In this document: one piece after another, positions 1 to 8,472 of the stretch
Layout: each line of letters begins with the position of its first letter
Position numbering within the stretch: the stretch's first letter is position 1
Source of the DNA: Sphingorhabdus sp. EL138
Lineage (GTDB): Bacteria > Pseudomonadota > Alphaproteobacteria > Sphingomonadales > Sphingomonadaceae
NCBI RefSeq assembly: GCF_945862485.1
Contig: NZ_CAMAYF010000008.1
Location: forward strand, 16,952 to 80,951
DNA length: 64,000 nucleotides
Reading direction: 5' to 3'
Notes under the pieces: generated by a model
Told to the model about the DNA's origin: nothing
The model's input: only the letters and a program-made list of their open reading frames with translations
Databases searched by the model: none
Made by a program: the position numbers and the translations under genes

Positions 1-206
1 TGGAATATGTGCCCGCAGAACCCCGCAAAGCGGACCCGCTTATGGGCTGGGCGGGATCAGGCGATACGCAAGCACAGGTGCAGTTGACTTTCCCAAGCTT
101 AGACGCAGCGCGCGCTTATGCTGAGAAAAAGGGCATTGCCGCGACCTTCATCCCAACACCGCCTAAAACGCTGAAGCTTCAGGCTTATGCGGATAATTTC
201 CGTTAA
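1..206 (+). CDS. NADH dehydrogenase accessory subunit, NDUFS4-type, 3' end only
   Basis: The reading frame is already open at the left edge; the ORF track's start at an internal GTG is artificial, and only about the last 67 codons are present. The visible part carries the family core DPLMGWAGSGDTQAQV followed by an amphipathic segment with AYAEKKGI, which matches the ETC complex I 18 kDa (NDUFS4/AQDQ) family. Alphaproteobacterial members are about 100 residues, so roughly a third is missing upstream. Known role: a peripheral accessory subunit of respiratory complex I that stabilises the NADH-oxidising arm. The Nudix gene converges on it, and the two 3' ends overlap by 4 bp. Confidence 0.85.
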   Translation, partial: EYVPAEPRKADPLMGWAGSGDTQAQVQLTFPSLDAARAYAEKKGIAATFIPTPPKTLKLQAYADNFR

Positions 207-721
207 GCGATCATACCGGGCAGCATCAGCAGCTTGACGTCCATGACGCAGCCCCCCGCGCGTTTTTCCTGAACAAAACCCGGCAAGTCGGCCAAGGCAA
301 CGCGGTGGACTATGATATTTTCGCCATCAACGCCGCCACCATCGCTCACCTTCGTTAGACCGCGCGCACGGACGAGTGAGAAGCTTTCGCTGACCATGCC
401 AGGTGAGGAAAAATATTCGCCGACGATTTCCAAATGGTTTGCACGATAGCCGGTTTCTTCTTCGAGTTCGCGGGCGGCGGACATCAGCGTGTCCTCACCT
501 TCTTCATGGTCACCAATTAGACCTGCGGGCAGTTCAATACAATTTGCGCCAAGCGGAACGCGATATTGTTCGACAAGCAGAACATGGTCATCCTCCATCG
601 CTAAGATCACCGCAGCCTTGATACCGCGGGCGCGGCTGACATATTCCCATTTTCCGCGCGTCTTTGCCGTGATGAAGCGCCCTTGCCACATCACGGTTTC
701 TGCTTCGTCTTGTGGCATCAT
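203..721 (-). CDS. Nudix hydrolase, ADP-ribose pyrophosphatase type
   Basis: A 172-residue protein with a complete Nudix box at residues 70-92 (G-x5-E-x7-REL-x-EE-x-GY, read as GDHEEGE...RELEEETGY). It is preceded by the EQYR...ELPAG segment typical of ADP-ribose or nucleoside-diphosphate-sugar hydrolases. The box glutamates bind the metal that activates water for pyrophosphate cleavage. The substrate is inferred from the family and not shown by the sequence. The start overlaps the TPM gene stop (ATGATGA), so it is translationally coupled as the last gene of the LemA-TPM-TPM operon. Either of the two adjacent ATGs (721 or 718) could be used. Confidence 0.88.
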   Translation of the reverse strand: MMPQDEAETVMWQGRFITAKTRGKWEYVSRARGIKAAVILAMEDDHVLLVEQYRVPLGANCIELPAGLIGDHEEGEDTLMSAARELEEETGYRANHLEIVGEYFSSPGMVSESFSLVRARGLTKVSDGGGVDGENIIVHRVALADLPGFVQEKRAGGCVMDVKLLMLPGMIA

Positions 722-1407
722 AATTCGATAAGCCTGTCGGGAAGTTCGTTGGGGTTTTCGGTGCCCTTGGGGAAATGTTCCGCTAGCACGACACCCATTT
801 GTGCGACCGCCGCCGCAACGCCAGCGCCCGGATTTCCGGCCTTCACTTGATCCAGCAAGGCAACCATCGCGTCACCCCAAACCTCTGGCGCAACTTTGGA
901 AGCGATGGCTTCATCTGCCAATATTTCCGCGCGATGCTCTTTCATAGATAGATACAAAAGTACGCCCGTTCGGCCCATCGTTTTGGATTCCGCTCCGACC
1001 TTGAACAGGCTCATGGCCCGGCGACGGACGCGTGCCAGCTTTATCGCTTTGGGCGTGAGCGCCAGACGTAAAGGCATCCATTTCAGGATGAACCATGTGC
1101 CTATCCATTTCAGGGCAACGGCGGTCAAAAGCAGGGCAAGATATTCACCCGTCGAATATTCATGACCCCATGCACCAGACAGACGGGTAATCAGACCGAT
1201 GTAAAAGTCAGGAAAGGTCGCGTATGTCGCCAACGCTAGGAACGCGACGGCGCTGGCCCATGCCAAGGGAATATCGTCATAATGGTCGGAAAAATCCGTC
1301 ACAATGGTTACGATTTCGCCGCTTGTGTGTCGTTCCGCCTCTGCAACCGCAGCTGTCACCAGGGCATGGTCGGCTGGGCTCATCTGGCTGATTTTACGTA
1401 ATGCCAT
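718..1407 (-). CDS. TPM-domain membrane protein
   Basis: A 229-residue protein. An N-terminal TPM-type segment (HTSGEIVTIV near residues 27-36) is followed by hydrophobic stretches around 47-67 and 86-110. A soluble C-terminal part then contains GVLLYLSMKEHRAEILAD, the second half of the TPM fold. This arrangement, with membrane helices inside a TPM domain, is common for the second TPM gene of bacterial LemA clusters. It starts 11 nt after the stop of the glycine-rich TPM gene and overlaps the Nudix start. No enzymatic activity can be assigned; TPM proteins are linked to envelope or membrane-complex maintenance, and the plant relatives to photosystem II repair. Confidence 0.8.
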   Translation of the reverse strand: MALRKISQMSPADHALVTAAVAEAERHTSGEIVTIVTDFSDHYDDIPLAWASAVAFLALATYATFPDFYIGLITRLSGAWGHEYSTGEYLALLLTAVALKWIGTWFILKWMPLRLALTPKAIKLARVRRRAMSLFKVGAESKTMGRTGVLLYLSMKEHRAEILADEAIASKVAPEVWGDAMVALLDQVKAGNPGAGVAAAVAQMGVVLAEHFPKGTENPNELPDRLIEL

Positions 1408-1418
1408 ATTAAAATATC

Positions 1419-2213
1419 CTACCAGCCACCCGACGCCCCGCCGCCGCCGAAGCTGCCGCCTCCGCCGCCAAAGCCACCAAATCCGCCGCCTCCAAAGCTA
1501 CTGCCGCCACCGCCAAAGCCGCTGCCACCACCCCAGATGATGACTGGCCCCATGCCGCCGCGCCGATGCTTCCGCCCACCCCCATTCATGGAACGGAACA
1601 TCGGCAGGAATACGAAGAAGATGAGGAACAGCACAAAGATGATCGCGCCAAAAGGACCGCCCTCATCGCGCCCGCGCGGTTCCTGCGCCGCGCCGGCGAT
1701 CTTTGCTGCCTCTTCAGCGGGAAGTTCAAGTTGCGTGACAATGCGGTCAACGCCTGCATTGATGCCGCCGACAAAATCTCCGTCCTTAAAGCGTGGCGTG
1801 ATATCATTGCGAATGATCGTCGAGGATAGACCATCCGTCAGCACGGGTTCCAGGCCATAGCCCACCTCGATCCGCATTCTGCGTTCATTGGGAGCAATGA
1901 TCAGGATCGCGCCATTGTCCTTCTCCGCCTCGCCCTTTCCATCCTGACCCAATGCCCATTCCCGACCAAGCCGGTAGCCATAATCGGATATCTCATAGCC
2001 TTCGAGGCTGCTTAGCGTTGCCACCACCAATTGGCGCTTAGTGCGGGTTTCCAGTCCTGCCAGCTTGGCCGTAAGCGCGGCCTCTTGCTGTGGATCAAGC
2101 AGATCTGCTTGGTCCACCACACGGCCTGTCAGTTTCGGAAAATTTTGCGCAACTGCTGCTTGGCCGGTGAGGGCCAGCAGCAGCGCAATCATGAGGCCAA
2201 GGGCCTTATTCAT
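1419..2213 (-). CDS. Secreted TPM-domain protein with glycine-rich tail (YgcG family)
   Basis: The start is set at ATG 2213 (protein begins MNKALGLMIA) rather than the TTG at 2225 in the ORF track, because GGAA lies about 8 nt upstream of this ATG. This gives 264 residues. A Sec signal peptide ends near AVAQ. The TPM domain follows (VVDQADLL ... QLVVATLSSLEGYEI ... ERRMRIEVGYGLEPVLTD), then one transmembrane helix (FGAIIFVLFLIFFVFL) and a Gly/Ser-rich C-terminal tail with repeated FGGGG units. Topology is therefore a periplasmic TPM domain with a cytoplasmic or disordered tail. It sits between lemA and the second TPM gene in one operon. Function is unproven. Confidence 0.85.
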   Translation of the reverse strand: MNKALGLMIALLLALTGQAAVAQNFPKLTGRVVDQADLLDPQQEAALTAKLAGLETRTKRQLVVATLSSLEGYEISDYGYRLGREWALGQDGKGEAEKDNGAILIIAPNERRMRIEVGYGLEPVLTDGLSSTIIRNDITPRFKDGDFVGGINAGVDRIVTQLELPAEEAAKIAGAAQEPRGRDEGGPFGAIIFVLFLIFFVFLPMFRSMNGGGRKHRRGGMGPVIIWGGGSGFGGGGSSFGGGGFGGFGGGGGSFGGGGASGGW

Positions 2214-2234
2214 ATGCAATTCCAAAAATTGGCC

Positions 2235-2843
2235 TTAGGCCGCGGGCGCCATATCCAGCGTCGGTGCGGTCTCGGCACCTTGTGTTGTGGCTTGATAGGG
2301 AACCATCGGCTTTGCGCCGTGGATGATTTTTGCGCCAATGATGTCGGGGAATGTGCGGATAGTGGTGTTATATCCTCGCACCGCTTCATTATAGTCGCGC
2401 AGCGTAATACGCACGCGGTTTTCCTGACCTTCCAATTGGTCCTGGAGTTTCAAATAGCCTTCCTGGCTTTTCAACTGTGGATATTGTTCAACCGAAACGA
2501 GCAAGCGCGACAGGCTACCCGACAATTGATTCTGTGCCGCCTGAAACGCGGCCATTTTTGCAGGATCGCTTAGGTCGTTAGGGTTGACCTGAATGTTGGG
2601 CGAGGTCGCGCGCGCACGCGCCTGGATCACTTCCGTCAGCGTCTTATTTTCCTGCGCGGCAGCGCCTTTGACGATATTGGCTAGGTTGGGAATGAGGTTC
2701 GCACGCTCTTGAAACGCGGCTTGAACATCAGCCCACTTTGCCTTGGCATTTTCTTCAGCCGTCGGAACGCTATTAATACCGCATCCTGCTAACGAAGCCG
2801 CAGCAACGGGCACCAGAAGAAATTTCAAATAAGTTTTACGCAT
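2235..2843 (-). CDS. LemA family lipoprotein
   Basis: A 202-residue protein with an N-terminal lipobox (SLAGC, Cys at about residue 21), so it is probably a lipoprotein. Next is the LemA core: the motif FQERANLIPNLANIVKGAA, long amphipathic helices, and the C-terminal stretch YNTTIRTFPDIIGA. GGAGGA lies about 10 nt upstream of the ATG. LemA proteins are membrane-attached helical bundles often encoded beside TPM proteins. Their molecular role in Proteobacteria is not established. It is the first gene of the lemA-TPM-TPM-Nudix operon. Confidence 0.9.
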   Translation of the reverse strand: MRKTYLKFLLVPVAAASLAGCGINSVPTAEENAKAKWADVQAAFQERANLIPNLANIVKGAAAQENKTLTEVIQARARATSPNIQVNPNDLSDPAKMAAFQAAQNQLSGSLSRLLVSVEQYPQLKSQEGYLKLQDQLEGQENRVRITLRDYNEAVRGYNTTIRTFPDIIGAKIIHGAKPMVPYQATTQGAETAPTLDMAPAA

Positions 2844-2906
2844 CTAACGAGTTCCTCCATTTGACAAATTGCCGAGAAATCCAGCCCCTAGCGGGCGTGT
2901 GTTATA

Positions 2907-2935
2907 TACATAAGGCGCGTTATGGTCTTTCGCAA
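2907..2935 (-). promoter_or_regulatory. Possible sigma70-type promoter for the lemA operon
   Basis: On the minus strand TTGCGA and TATGTA are separated by exactly 17 nt, with more TATA-like bases directly downstream (TATATAAC). The pair lies 64 nt or more upstream of the lemA ATG. The -35 box matches the consensus only at TTG, so the call is tentative. Confidence 0.3.
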
Positions 2936-3096
2936 TGATTGCTGTCGTTTGTGCAATGAATTTTACCAACCGGTTTTGATGATGAATTTGCTTCGCTTTG
3001 GCACTATTTTCTGATGTACTGCGACCATGAGTTTAGCGGCGGCGGCATCATTGTCGTACAGGCCATTTAAGGCACAGAGTAAATTAGGGGAGCAGG

Positions 3097-4299
3097 ATGA
3101 AAAAATGGATATTCGGGGTTTTGCTGGTCATGGCATCGGCAGCGGGCGGTTTCTGGGTGAGCGCGGACAAGGATATGAAAGCGCTCATCTCCCATCTACC
3201 CACGGACGCTAATGTGCTTTTCTGGAGCGTAGAGCAACGCGACGCCGCGTTTCGCACGATGGACCGAATTCCCATCCTTGCCAAAGCTAATGTGATTGCG
3301 AAAGGTGACAAGGTATATCCTTTACCCAATGGCGCGCCGCTGACGATCGAGACGGACGTCGATGCGTATATGAAGGCGCAGCGTACCGCGGGACTTGTCA
3401 TTATTCAGGATGGCAAAGTGCGGATGGAAAAATATGGTCTGGATTTTGATGCAGAGGGCAAATGGACCAGCTTCTCTGTCGCGAAATCCTTCACCTCAAC
3501 CTTGGTCGGCGCGGCGATAAAAGACGGCTATATCAAAAGCATCGATGATAAGGTTTCGGCTTACATCCCTGATCTGAAGGGTTCGGCTTATGATGACGTA
3601 ACTATCGAACAATTGCTGACGATGACCTCCGGCGTCAAATGGAATGAGGATTATGAGGACCCCAAGTCCGATGTCGCTTTGTTTAACATGCATAAGGCCG
3701 AAAAAGGCATGGACGTGACGGTTAGCTACATGCGGAATTTGCCGCGTGAGGCGCCGGCGGGCACCAAATGGGTCTACAAAACCGGCGAAACCAACTTAAT
3801 CGGCGTGTTGGTCAGCTCGGCGACGAAGAAGACCTTATCCGCTTATCTGTCCGAGAAGCTATGGGCGCCATTTGGCATGGAGCAGGACGCAAGCTGGCTC
3901 TTGGGTGCGACTGGGCACGAGATCAGCGGTTGCTGTATTCAGGCATCAACGCGTGATTATGCACGTTTTGGCGTGTTCATGCTGGGCGCCGCGAAGGTCA
4001 ACGGCGCAAGCATCTTGCCCGACAACTGGATCGCGCCAGCGACTAGCAAGCAGGCCGACATCGGTATGCCGGGTAAGGGCTATGGCTATCAATGGTGGAC
4101 TTATGACGATGGCAGTTACGCCGCCCAAGGCATTTTCGGGCAAGGTATCTTCATCGACCCCAAGCGTAACCTTGTCATCGCATCGAACAGTAACTGGCCC
4201 AAGGCAACGGACCCCAACACGGTCGGTGTACAGCGGGAAGCCTTTTATAAAGCAGTTCAAGCGGCGGTTGATGCAGAAGCAACCCCGCGCGCCAAATAG
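3097..4299 (+). CDS. Serine hydrolase, beta-lactamase class C / 6-aminohexanoate hydrolase-like
   Basis: A 400-residue protein with an N-terminal signal or anchor (KKWIFGVLLVMASAAGGF). The serine-type active site is visible: SVAK at residues 127-130 (S-x-x-K, nucleophile and general base) and Y227 in WVYKTGETN, in place of the Tyr-x-Asn element. The C-terminal part (GYGYQWWTYDDGSYAAQGIFGQ) matches EstB/6-aminohexanoate-oligomer hydrolases more than true class C beta-lactamases. The likely role is hydrolysis of an ester, amide or peptide substrate in the periplasm; the substrate is unknown. GGGGAG precedes the ATG. It is monocistronic, ahead of the polyamine importer. Confidence 0.85.
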   Translation: MKKWIFGVLLVMASAAGGFWVSADKDMKALISHLPTDANVLFWSVEQRDAAFRTMDRIPILAKANVIAKGDKVYPLPNGAPLTIETDVDAYMKAQRTAGLVIIQDGKVRMEKYGLDFDAEGKWTSFSVAKSFTSTLVGAAIKDGYIKSIDDKVSAYIPDLKGSAYDDVTIEQLLTMTSGVKWNEDYEDPKSDVALFNMHKAEKGMDVTVSYMRNLPREAPAGTKWVYKTGETNLIGVLVSSATKKTLSAYLSEKLWAPFGMEQDASWLLGATGHEISGCCIQASTRDYARFGVFMLGAAKVNGASILPDNWIAPATSKQADIGMPGKGYGYQWWTYDDGSYAAQGIFGQGIFIDPKRNLVIASNSNWPKATDPNTVGVQREAFYKAVQAAVDAEATPRAK

Positions 4300-4436
4300 T
4301 TATGTTGCGGTGCAAAATAATTGCGATGTATCGTAACTAAATTGCGCCGCAAAACATGGAAAAAAGGGCTTTTCTAAGTCTGGATATTAGTTCAGCATCA
4401 TCGCTTCACAGACAGGGCCTTAGTGGGAGATTAGCT

Positions 4437-5546
4437 ATGGATTTCAAGACATTTTTGAACGCGGGTAGCAATCGCCGCGCCATGTTGAAGGGCATGGGCG
4501 TTGCGGCTGTCGGATTTTCATTAACCGGTGCGCTCACTGGATGCGGCGAGAAAGAAGCTGCAAAGCTTGCCAATGGCGAAGAGGCCAAGCTGAACTTTTA
4601 TAACTGGGACACCTATATTGGTGAGACCACGTTGGAAGATTACAAAGACAGCGCCGGCGTTGACGTGAACATGACCTTGTTCGCCAGCAATGACGAATTA
4701 TTTGCCAAGCTGCGCGCAGGCAACCCGGGCTATGACGTTATCGTGCCATCAAACGACTTTGTTGAGCGCATGGCCGCAGCGGATATGTTGGTTGAAATCG
4801 ACAAGGCGCAGATCCCCAACTTCAAGAACATCGCGCCTGAGTATCAGGATGTGCCTTATGATCCGGCGCGCAAATATTCCATGCCGTACACATGGCTGGC
4901 GCTTGGCATTGGATATCGCAAGTCCAAGGTGAAGTCGGTGCCCGATAGCTGGAAAGTCCTATTCGACAGCGATGAATATAAGGGCCGCATTGCGGTGCTG
5001 TCCGAGGCCGGCGACATGTTCCGGCTATATGGCAAATATATGGGTAAATCGGTCAATGGCCTGACCGACGCCGATATCAAAATGATTGAAGCGATGATGA
5101 TCAAGCAAAAGCCCAACATCAAATCCTTCCATGAAGACAATGGACAGGATCTATTGCTGAAGGGCGAGGTGGATCTTGTGCTTGAGTATAATGGCGACAT
5201 TGCGCAGATTATGACAGAAGACCCTGACATTGGCTTTGCCATTCCCAAGGAAGGTAGCCAGTTGAACTCGGACAATCTGTGCATTCCAAAGGGTGCGCCG
5301 CACCCAAAAAATGCCCATGCCTTCATTAACTATTTGTTGGATGCTGAGGCCGGTAAAAAGATTACCGAAACGATCCTGTATCCAACGCCAAATGCGGCGG
5401 CAAAGGCGCTGATGCCCGATGATTATAAAAATAATCCAGTCATTTTCCCGCCCGCGGCTGTTCTGGCGAAATGCGAATATGCCAAATTCAATCCAGAGCT
5501 ACAGCCGAAATATGAGGAGGCGTTCACCCGCGTGCGGGCGGCTTAA
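4437..5546 (+). CDS. Polyamine-type ABC transporter substrate-binding lipoprotein
   Basis: The start is placed at ATG 4437 (MDFKTFLNAG) with GGGAGA upstream; the ORF-track start at 4356 adds residues before the signal sequence. Residues 12-36 form an export signal with twin arginines (NRRAMLKG) ending in the lipobox LTGC (Cys36), so it is probably a Tat-exported lipoprotein. The mature part begins LNFYNWDTYIGE and contains YDVIVPSNDFVERM and LVLEYNGDIAQ, hallmarks of the PotD/PotF spermidine/putrescine-binding family. It would deliver polyamine to the permeases encoded immediately downstream (3 nt gap). The exact ligand cannot be read from sequence alone. Confidence 0.92.
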   Translation: MDFKTFLNAGSNRRAMLKGMGVAAVGFSLTGALTGCGEKEAAKLANGEEAKLNFYNWDTYIGETTLEDYKDSAGVDVNMTLFASNDELFAKLRAGNPGYDVIVPSNDFVERMAAADMLVEIDKAQIPNFKNIAPEYQDVPYDPARKYSMPYTWLALGIGYRKSKVKSVPDSWKVLFDSDEYKGRIAVLSEAGDMFRLYGKYMGKSVNGLTDADIKMIEAMMIKQKPNIKSFHEDNGQDLLLKGEVDLVLEYNGDIAQIMTEDPDIGFAIPKEGSQLNSDNLCIPKGAPHPKNAHAFINYLLDAEAGKKITETILYPTPNAAAKALMPDDYKNNPVIFPPAAVLAKCEYAKFNPELQPKYEEAFTRVRAA

Positions 5547-5549
5547 TTA

Positions 5550-6464
5550 ATGTCAGGGCCGATGCAGGACTGGAAAAGCCAGAAGAAGCCTTTTGCCGCC
5601 GTTGCCACGGCACCGGTGTTCTGGCTTGCCCTGTTTTTCATCGCGCCCATGACGATCGTCTGGCTCTACAGCTTTGGGCAGAATGCTGGTCCAGCCGACA
5701 TTGATATTTCCGGCACGCTCGACAATTACAAGCGCGCGACCGAGTGGCTGTATCTTTCAATCTTTCTGAAAAGCCTTGCGGTGGCCGCGCTCACAACATT
5801 GATTTGCCTGATCATTGGCTTTCCGGTGGCTATGGCAATTACCTTTGCCGCACCGAAATGGCGGCCTTGGCTGCTGCTGGGTATCATGCTGCCCTTTTGG
5901 ACTAATCTGTTGATCCGCACTTACGCGCTGATGGCGTTGATGGGTACGAATGGTTATATGAACAAGGGACTGGGCGGGCTGTGGGAGGGGGCAAGCTGGT
6001 TGCGTACTTTGGTCGGTATGCAACCGCTTGAGGCATGGACACCCGTACAGTTGCTCTACAATAATTTCGCGGTCGTATTGGGGCTGGTCTATGTGCATCT
6101 GCCTTTCATGGTATTGCCCTTATATTCGGCGCTCGACCGGCTGGACAAAAGCCTGATTGAGGCCAGCCTTGATTTAGGAGCAGGCCATTTCAAAACCTTT
6201 ATGCAGGTCGTGGTGCCTCTCGCCGCGCCGGGTATTGTTGCAGGCGTCATGATTACGCTGATCCCGGCTCTCGGGGCCTATCTGACGCCCGACCTGATGG
6301 GCGGCACCGATAGCCAGATGATTGCAAATGTTATTGAACGGCAGTTCAAGCGCGCCAATGATTGGCCGTTTGGCGCGGCTTTGTCCTTCTTGCTCATTTA
6401 CGCAATGTTCATTTTGATTGCGCTACAATCTATGCGGTCGAACAAAGTGAAGGAGGCGCGTTGA
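5550..6464 (+). CDS. Polyamine-type ABC transporter permease (PotB/PotH)
   Basis: A 304-residue inner-membrane protein with about six hydrophobic helices. The first follows a short cytoplasmic N-terminus (PVFWLALFFIAPMTIVWLYS). The EAA loop that docks on the ATPase is EASLDLGAGHFKTFMQVVVP, about residues 206-225. This is the larger of the two permeases, as in PotB/PotH. It starts 3 nt after the binding-protein stop, and its TGA overlaps the ATG of the second permease. Confidence 0.92.
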   Translation: MSGPMQDWKSQKKPFAAVATAPVFWLALFFIAPMTIVWLYSFGQNAGPADIDISGTLDNYKRATEWLYLSIFLKSLAVAALTTLICLIIGFPVAMAITFAAPKWRPWLLLGIMLPFWTNLLIRTYALMALMGTNGYMNKGLGGLWEGASWLRTLVGMQPLEAWTPVQLLYNNFAVVLGLVYVHLPFMVLPLYSALDRLDKSLIEASLDLGAGHFKTFMQVVVPLAAPGIVAGVMITLIPALGAYLTPDLMGGTDSQMIANVIERQFKRANDWPFGAALSFLLIYAMFILIALQSMRSNKVKEAR

Positions 6465-7300
6465 TGTTTAACCGTACCGCCATTGCTCCACTTGAATACA
6501 CCCGCAAGCTTTGGATGCGCAGCTGGGTGGGGCTGACCATGCTGTTCCTCTATGCGCCGCTTATCGTCCTCATGATTTTCAGCTTCAACGACAGCAAGCG
6601 CAACGTCGTGTGGAAAGGTTTCACGCTCAAATATTATGAAAAGGCGCTGAACAATGACAGTCTGGTGGAGGCAATGGTCAATTCGCTCACCATCGCGTTT
6701 TTGGCGACCATCATCAGCCTGGTCATAGGCGCCCTAGCTGCCGTGATGCTCTGGCGCTTCCGCTTTCCGTTCAAGGGGCTGGTTGAAGGCACGATGTCTT
6801 TGCCTATCATCGTTCCTGAAATCTGTTTGGGCGTCGCGTTTTTGATCTTCTTTGCCAAAATCGACTGGCCAACTGACCTGCCATGGCCGTTGAACCTGTC
6901 GGCCATTACTATTGCGCACATCACCTTCTGCTTTCCTTTTGTTGCCATGGTCGTCCGCGCGCGGTTGGCGAGTTTCAACAAGGAAGAGGAAGAGGCCGCA
7001 AAGGACCTTGGCGCGACGGAGTGGCAGGCGTTTCGCGACGTCCTGCTGCCGCATATAAAGCCGTCTTTAGTGGCAGGCGCCTTGCTCGCCTTCACGCTCA
7101 GCCTCGACGATTTCGTCATAACCTTTTTCACCAGCGGTCCCGACACCATTACTTTTCCGGTAAAGGTCTATTCCATGGTACGCTTCTCGGTGACACCAGA
7201 GGTGAATGCCGCGTCGACTATCCTCATCGTCCTCACTGTAGCCCTGACCTTCATCGCTCTGAAATATCAGGGTTTGAAGGGTATATCGGACGCCCATTGA
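6464..7300 (+). CDS. Polyamine-type ABC transporter permease (PotC/PotI)
   Basis: The start is set at ATG 6464, which overlaps the upstream TGA and has AAGGAGG about 8 nt before it; the ORF-track start at 6362 reads into the previous gene. The 278-residue product has six predicted membrane segments and the EAA loop EEAAKDLGATEWQAFRDVLL. Length and the conserved C-terminal TFIALKYQG match PotC/PotI. It pairs with the preceding permease to form the translocation channel. Confidence 0.92.
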   Translation: MFNRTAIAPLEYTRKLWMRSWVGLTMLFLYAPLIVLMIFSFNDSKRNVVWKGFTLKYYEKALNNDSLVEAMVNSLTIAFLATIISLVIGALAAVMLWRFRFPFKGLVEGTMSLPIIVPEICLGVAFLIFFAKIDWPTDLPWPLNLSAITIAHITFCFPFVAMVVRARLASFNKEEEEAAKDLGATEWQAFRDVLLPHIKPSLVAGALLAFTLSLDDFVITFFTSGPDTITFPVKVYSMVRFSVTPEVNAASTILIVLTVALTFIALKYQGLKGISDAH

Positions 7301-7330
7301 GATGCGCACCGCCGCCTGCGGAACACTCAT

Positions 7331-8461
7331 ATGACCGAAGCCAAACAACCTATCATTCAAATCCGCAATGTGTCCAAACGCTTTGGCAAGGTAACGGCGG
7401 TCGACAATGTCAGTCTAGACATTCGCGCAGGCGAATTTTTCGTTCTGCTTGGTCCTTCGGGCTGCGGCAAGACAACTTTGTTGCGGATGATCGCGGGGTT
7501 TGAATTGCCGACTGAGGGGCAGATCCTGATCGATGGACAGGATATGAGCCATGTTCCGCCCAACAAGCGGCCCGTGAACATGGTGTTCCAAAGCTACGCC
7601 GTGTTTCCGCATATGAACGTGACCGATAATGTGGGCTATGGCCTGCGCATATCGGGCGTATCGAAAGGCCAGATTCGCGACCGCGTGGCCGAGGCGCTTG
7701 AACTGGTAAAACTTGGCGGATTTGAGGACCGGATGCCCGACCAAATGTCAGGCGGGCAGCGGCAGCGGGTTGCGCTCGCACGCAGCTTGGTCATGCGGCC
7801 CAAGGTATTGTTGCTTGATGAGCCGCTCTCCGCGCTCGACGCCAAATTGCGTGCGCAAATGCAATTCGAACTGGCGGATTTGCAGGACAAAGTCGGCATT
7901 ACCTTCGTGACGGTCACCCATGATCAAGACGAGGCGCTGTCAATGGCAAGCCGTGTTGCCGTGATCAACAAAGGCGAAGTCGCACAACTCGCGCCACCAT
8001 CGGATCTTTATGAATATCCCGCCAACCGCTTTGTTGCGGATTTCGTGGGTTCGGTGAACATATTTGAAGGCACGCTGACGCTGGATGAGCCCGATAAGGC
8101 TGCCGTCGATTGCCCGGGCCTTGGTAAGGTTTACCTGAACCACGGTGTCACCGGCCCCCATGGAGCAAATGTCTGGATCGCGTTGCGGCCTGAAAAAATT
8201 TATCTACATGTCCCCGGTGCGGGCAAAGCCGTCCGTGCCGCCGCGCAAGATGCGCCAGACGGCCACAATCTCGCGCGCGGTACGATTAAGGGCATGAGCT
8301 ATCTTGGCGATGTCACTTTATATGATATTCAACTTGAGGGCGGCCAAATCATCCGCGTCAGCCGCCCCAACCTGTCCCGCCATGACCAAGAAGATTTCAC
8401 TTGGGATGACAAGGTCAGCATGCACTGGCGCGCGGACAGCCCGGTTGTTTTGTTGAGCTAA
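7331..8461 (+). CDS. Polyamine-type ABC transporter ATP-binding protein (PotA/PotG)
   Basis: A 376-residue ATPase. Walker A is GPSGCGKT (residues 41-48), the ABC signature is MSGGQRQRVALARS, Walker B with the catalytic Glu is LLLDEPLSALD, and the H-loop is VTVTHDQDEAL. A C-terminal TOBE-type domain (VWIALRPEKIYL onward) is typical of PotA/PotG. It completes the importer. Gene order (binding protein, two permeases, ATPase) differs from E. coli potFGHI, where the ATPase is second. Its 3' end converges on the FKBP gene with an 11 nt gap. Confidence 0.93.
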   Translation: MTEAKQPIIQIRNVSKRFGKVTAVDNVSLDIRAGEFFVLLGPSGCGKTTLLRMIAGFELPTEGQILIDGQDMSHVPPNKRPVNMVFQSYAVFPHMNVTDNVGYGLRISGVSKGQIRDRVAEALELVKLGGFEDRMPDQMSGGQRQRVALARSLVMRPKVLLLDEPLSALDAKLRAQMQFELADLQDKVGITFVTVTHDQDEALSMASRVAVINKGEVAQLAPPSDLYEYPANRFVADFVGSVNIFEGTLTLDEPDKAAVDCPGLGKVYLNHGVTGPHGANVWIALRPEKIYLHVPGAGKAVRAAAQDAPDGHNLARGTIKGMSYLGDVTLYDIQLEGGQIIRVSRPNLSRHDQEDFTWDDKVSMHWRADSPVVLLS

Positions 8462-8472
8462 GGGGCTGGCCC

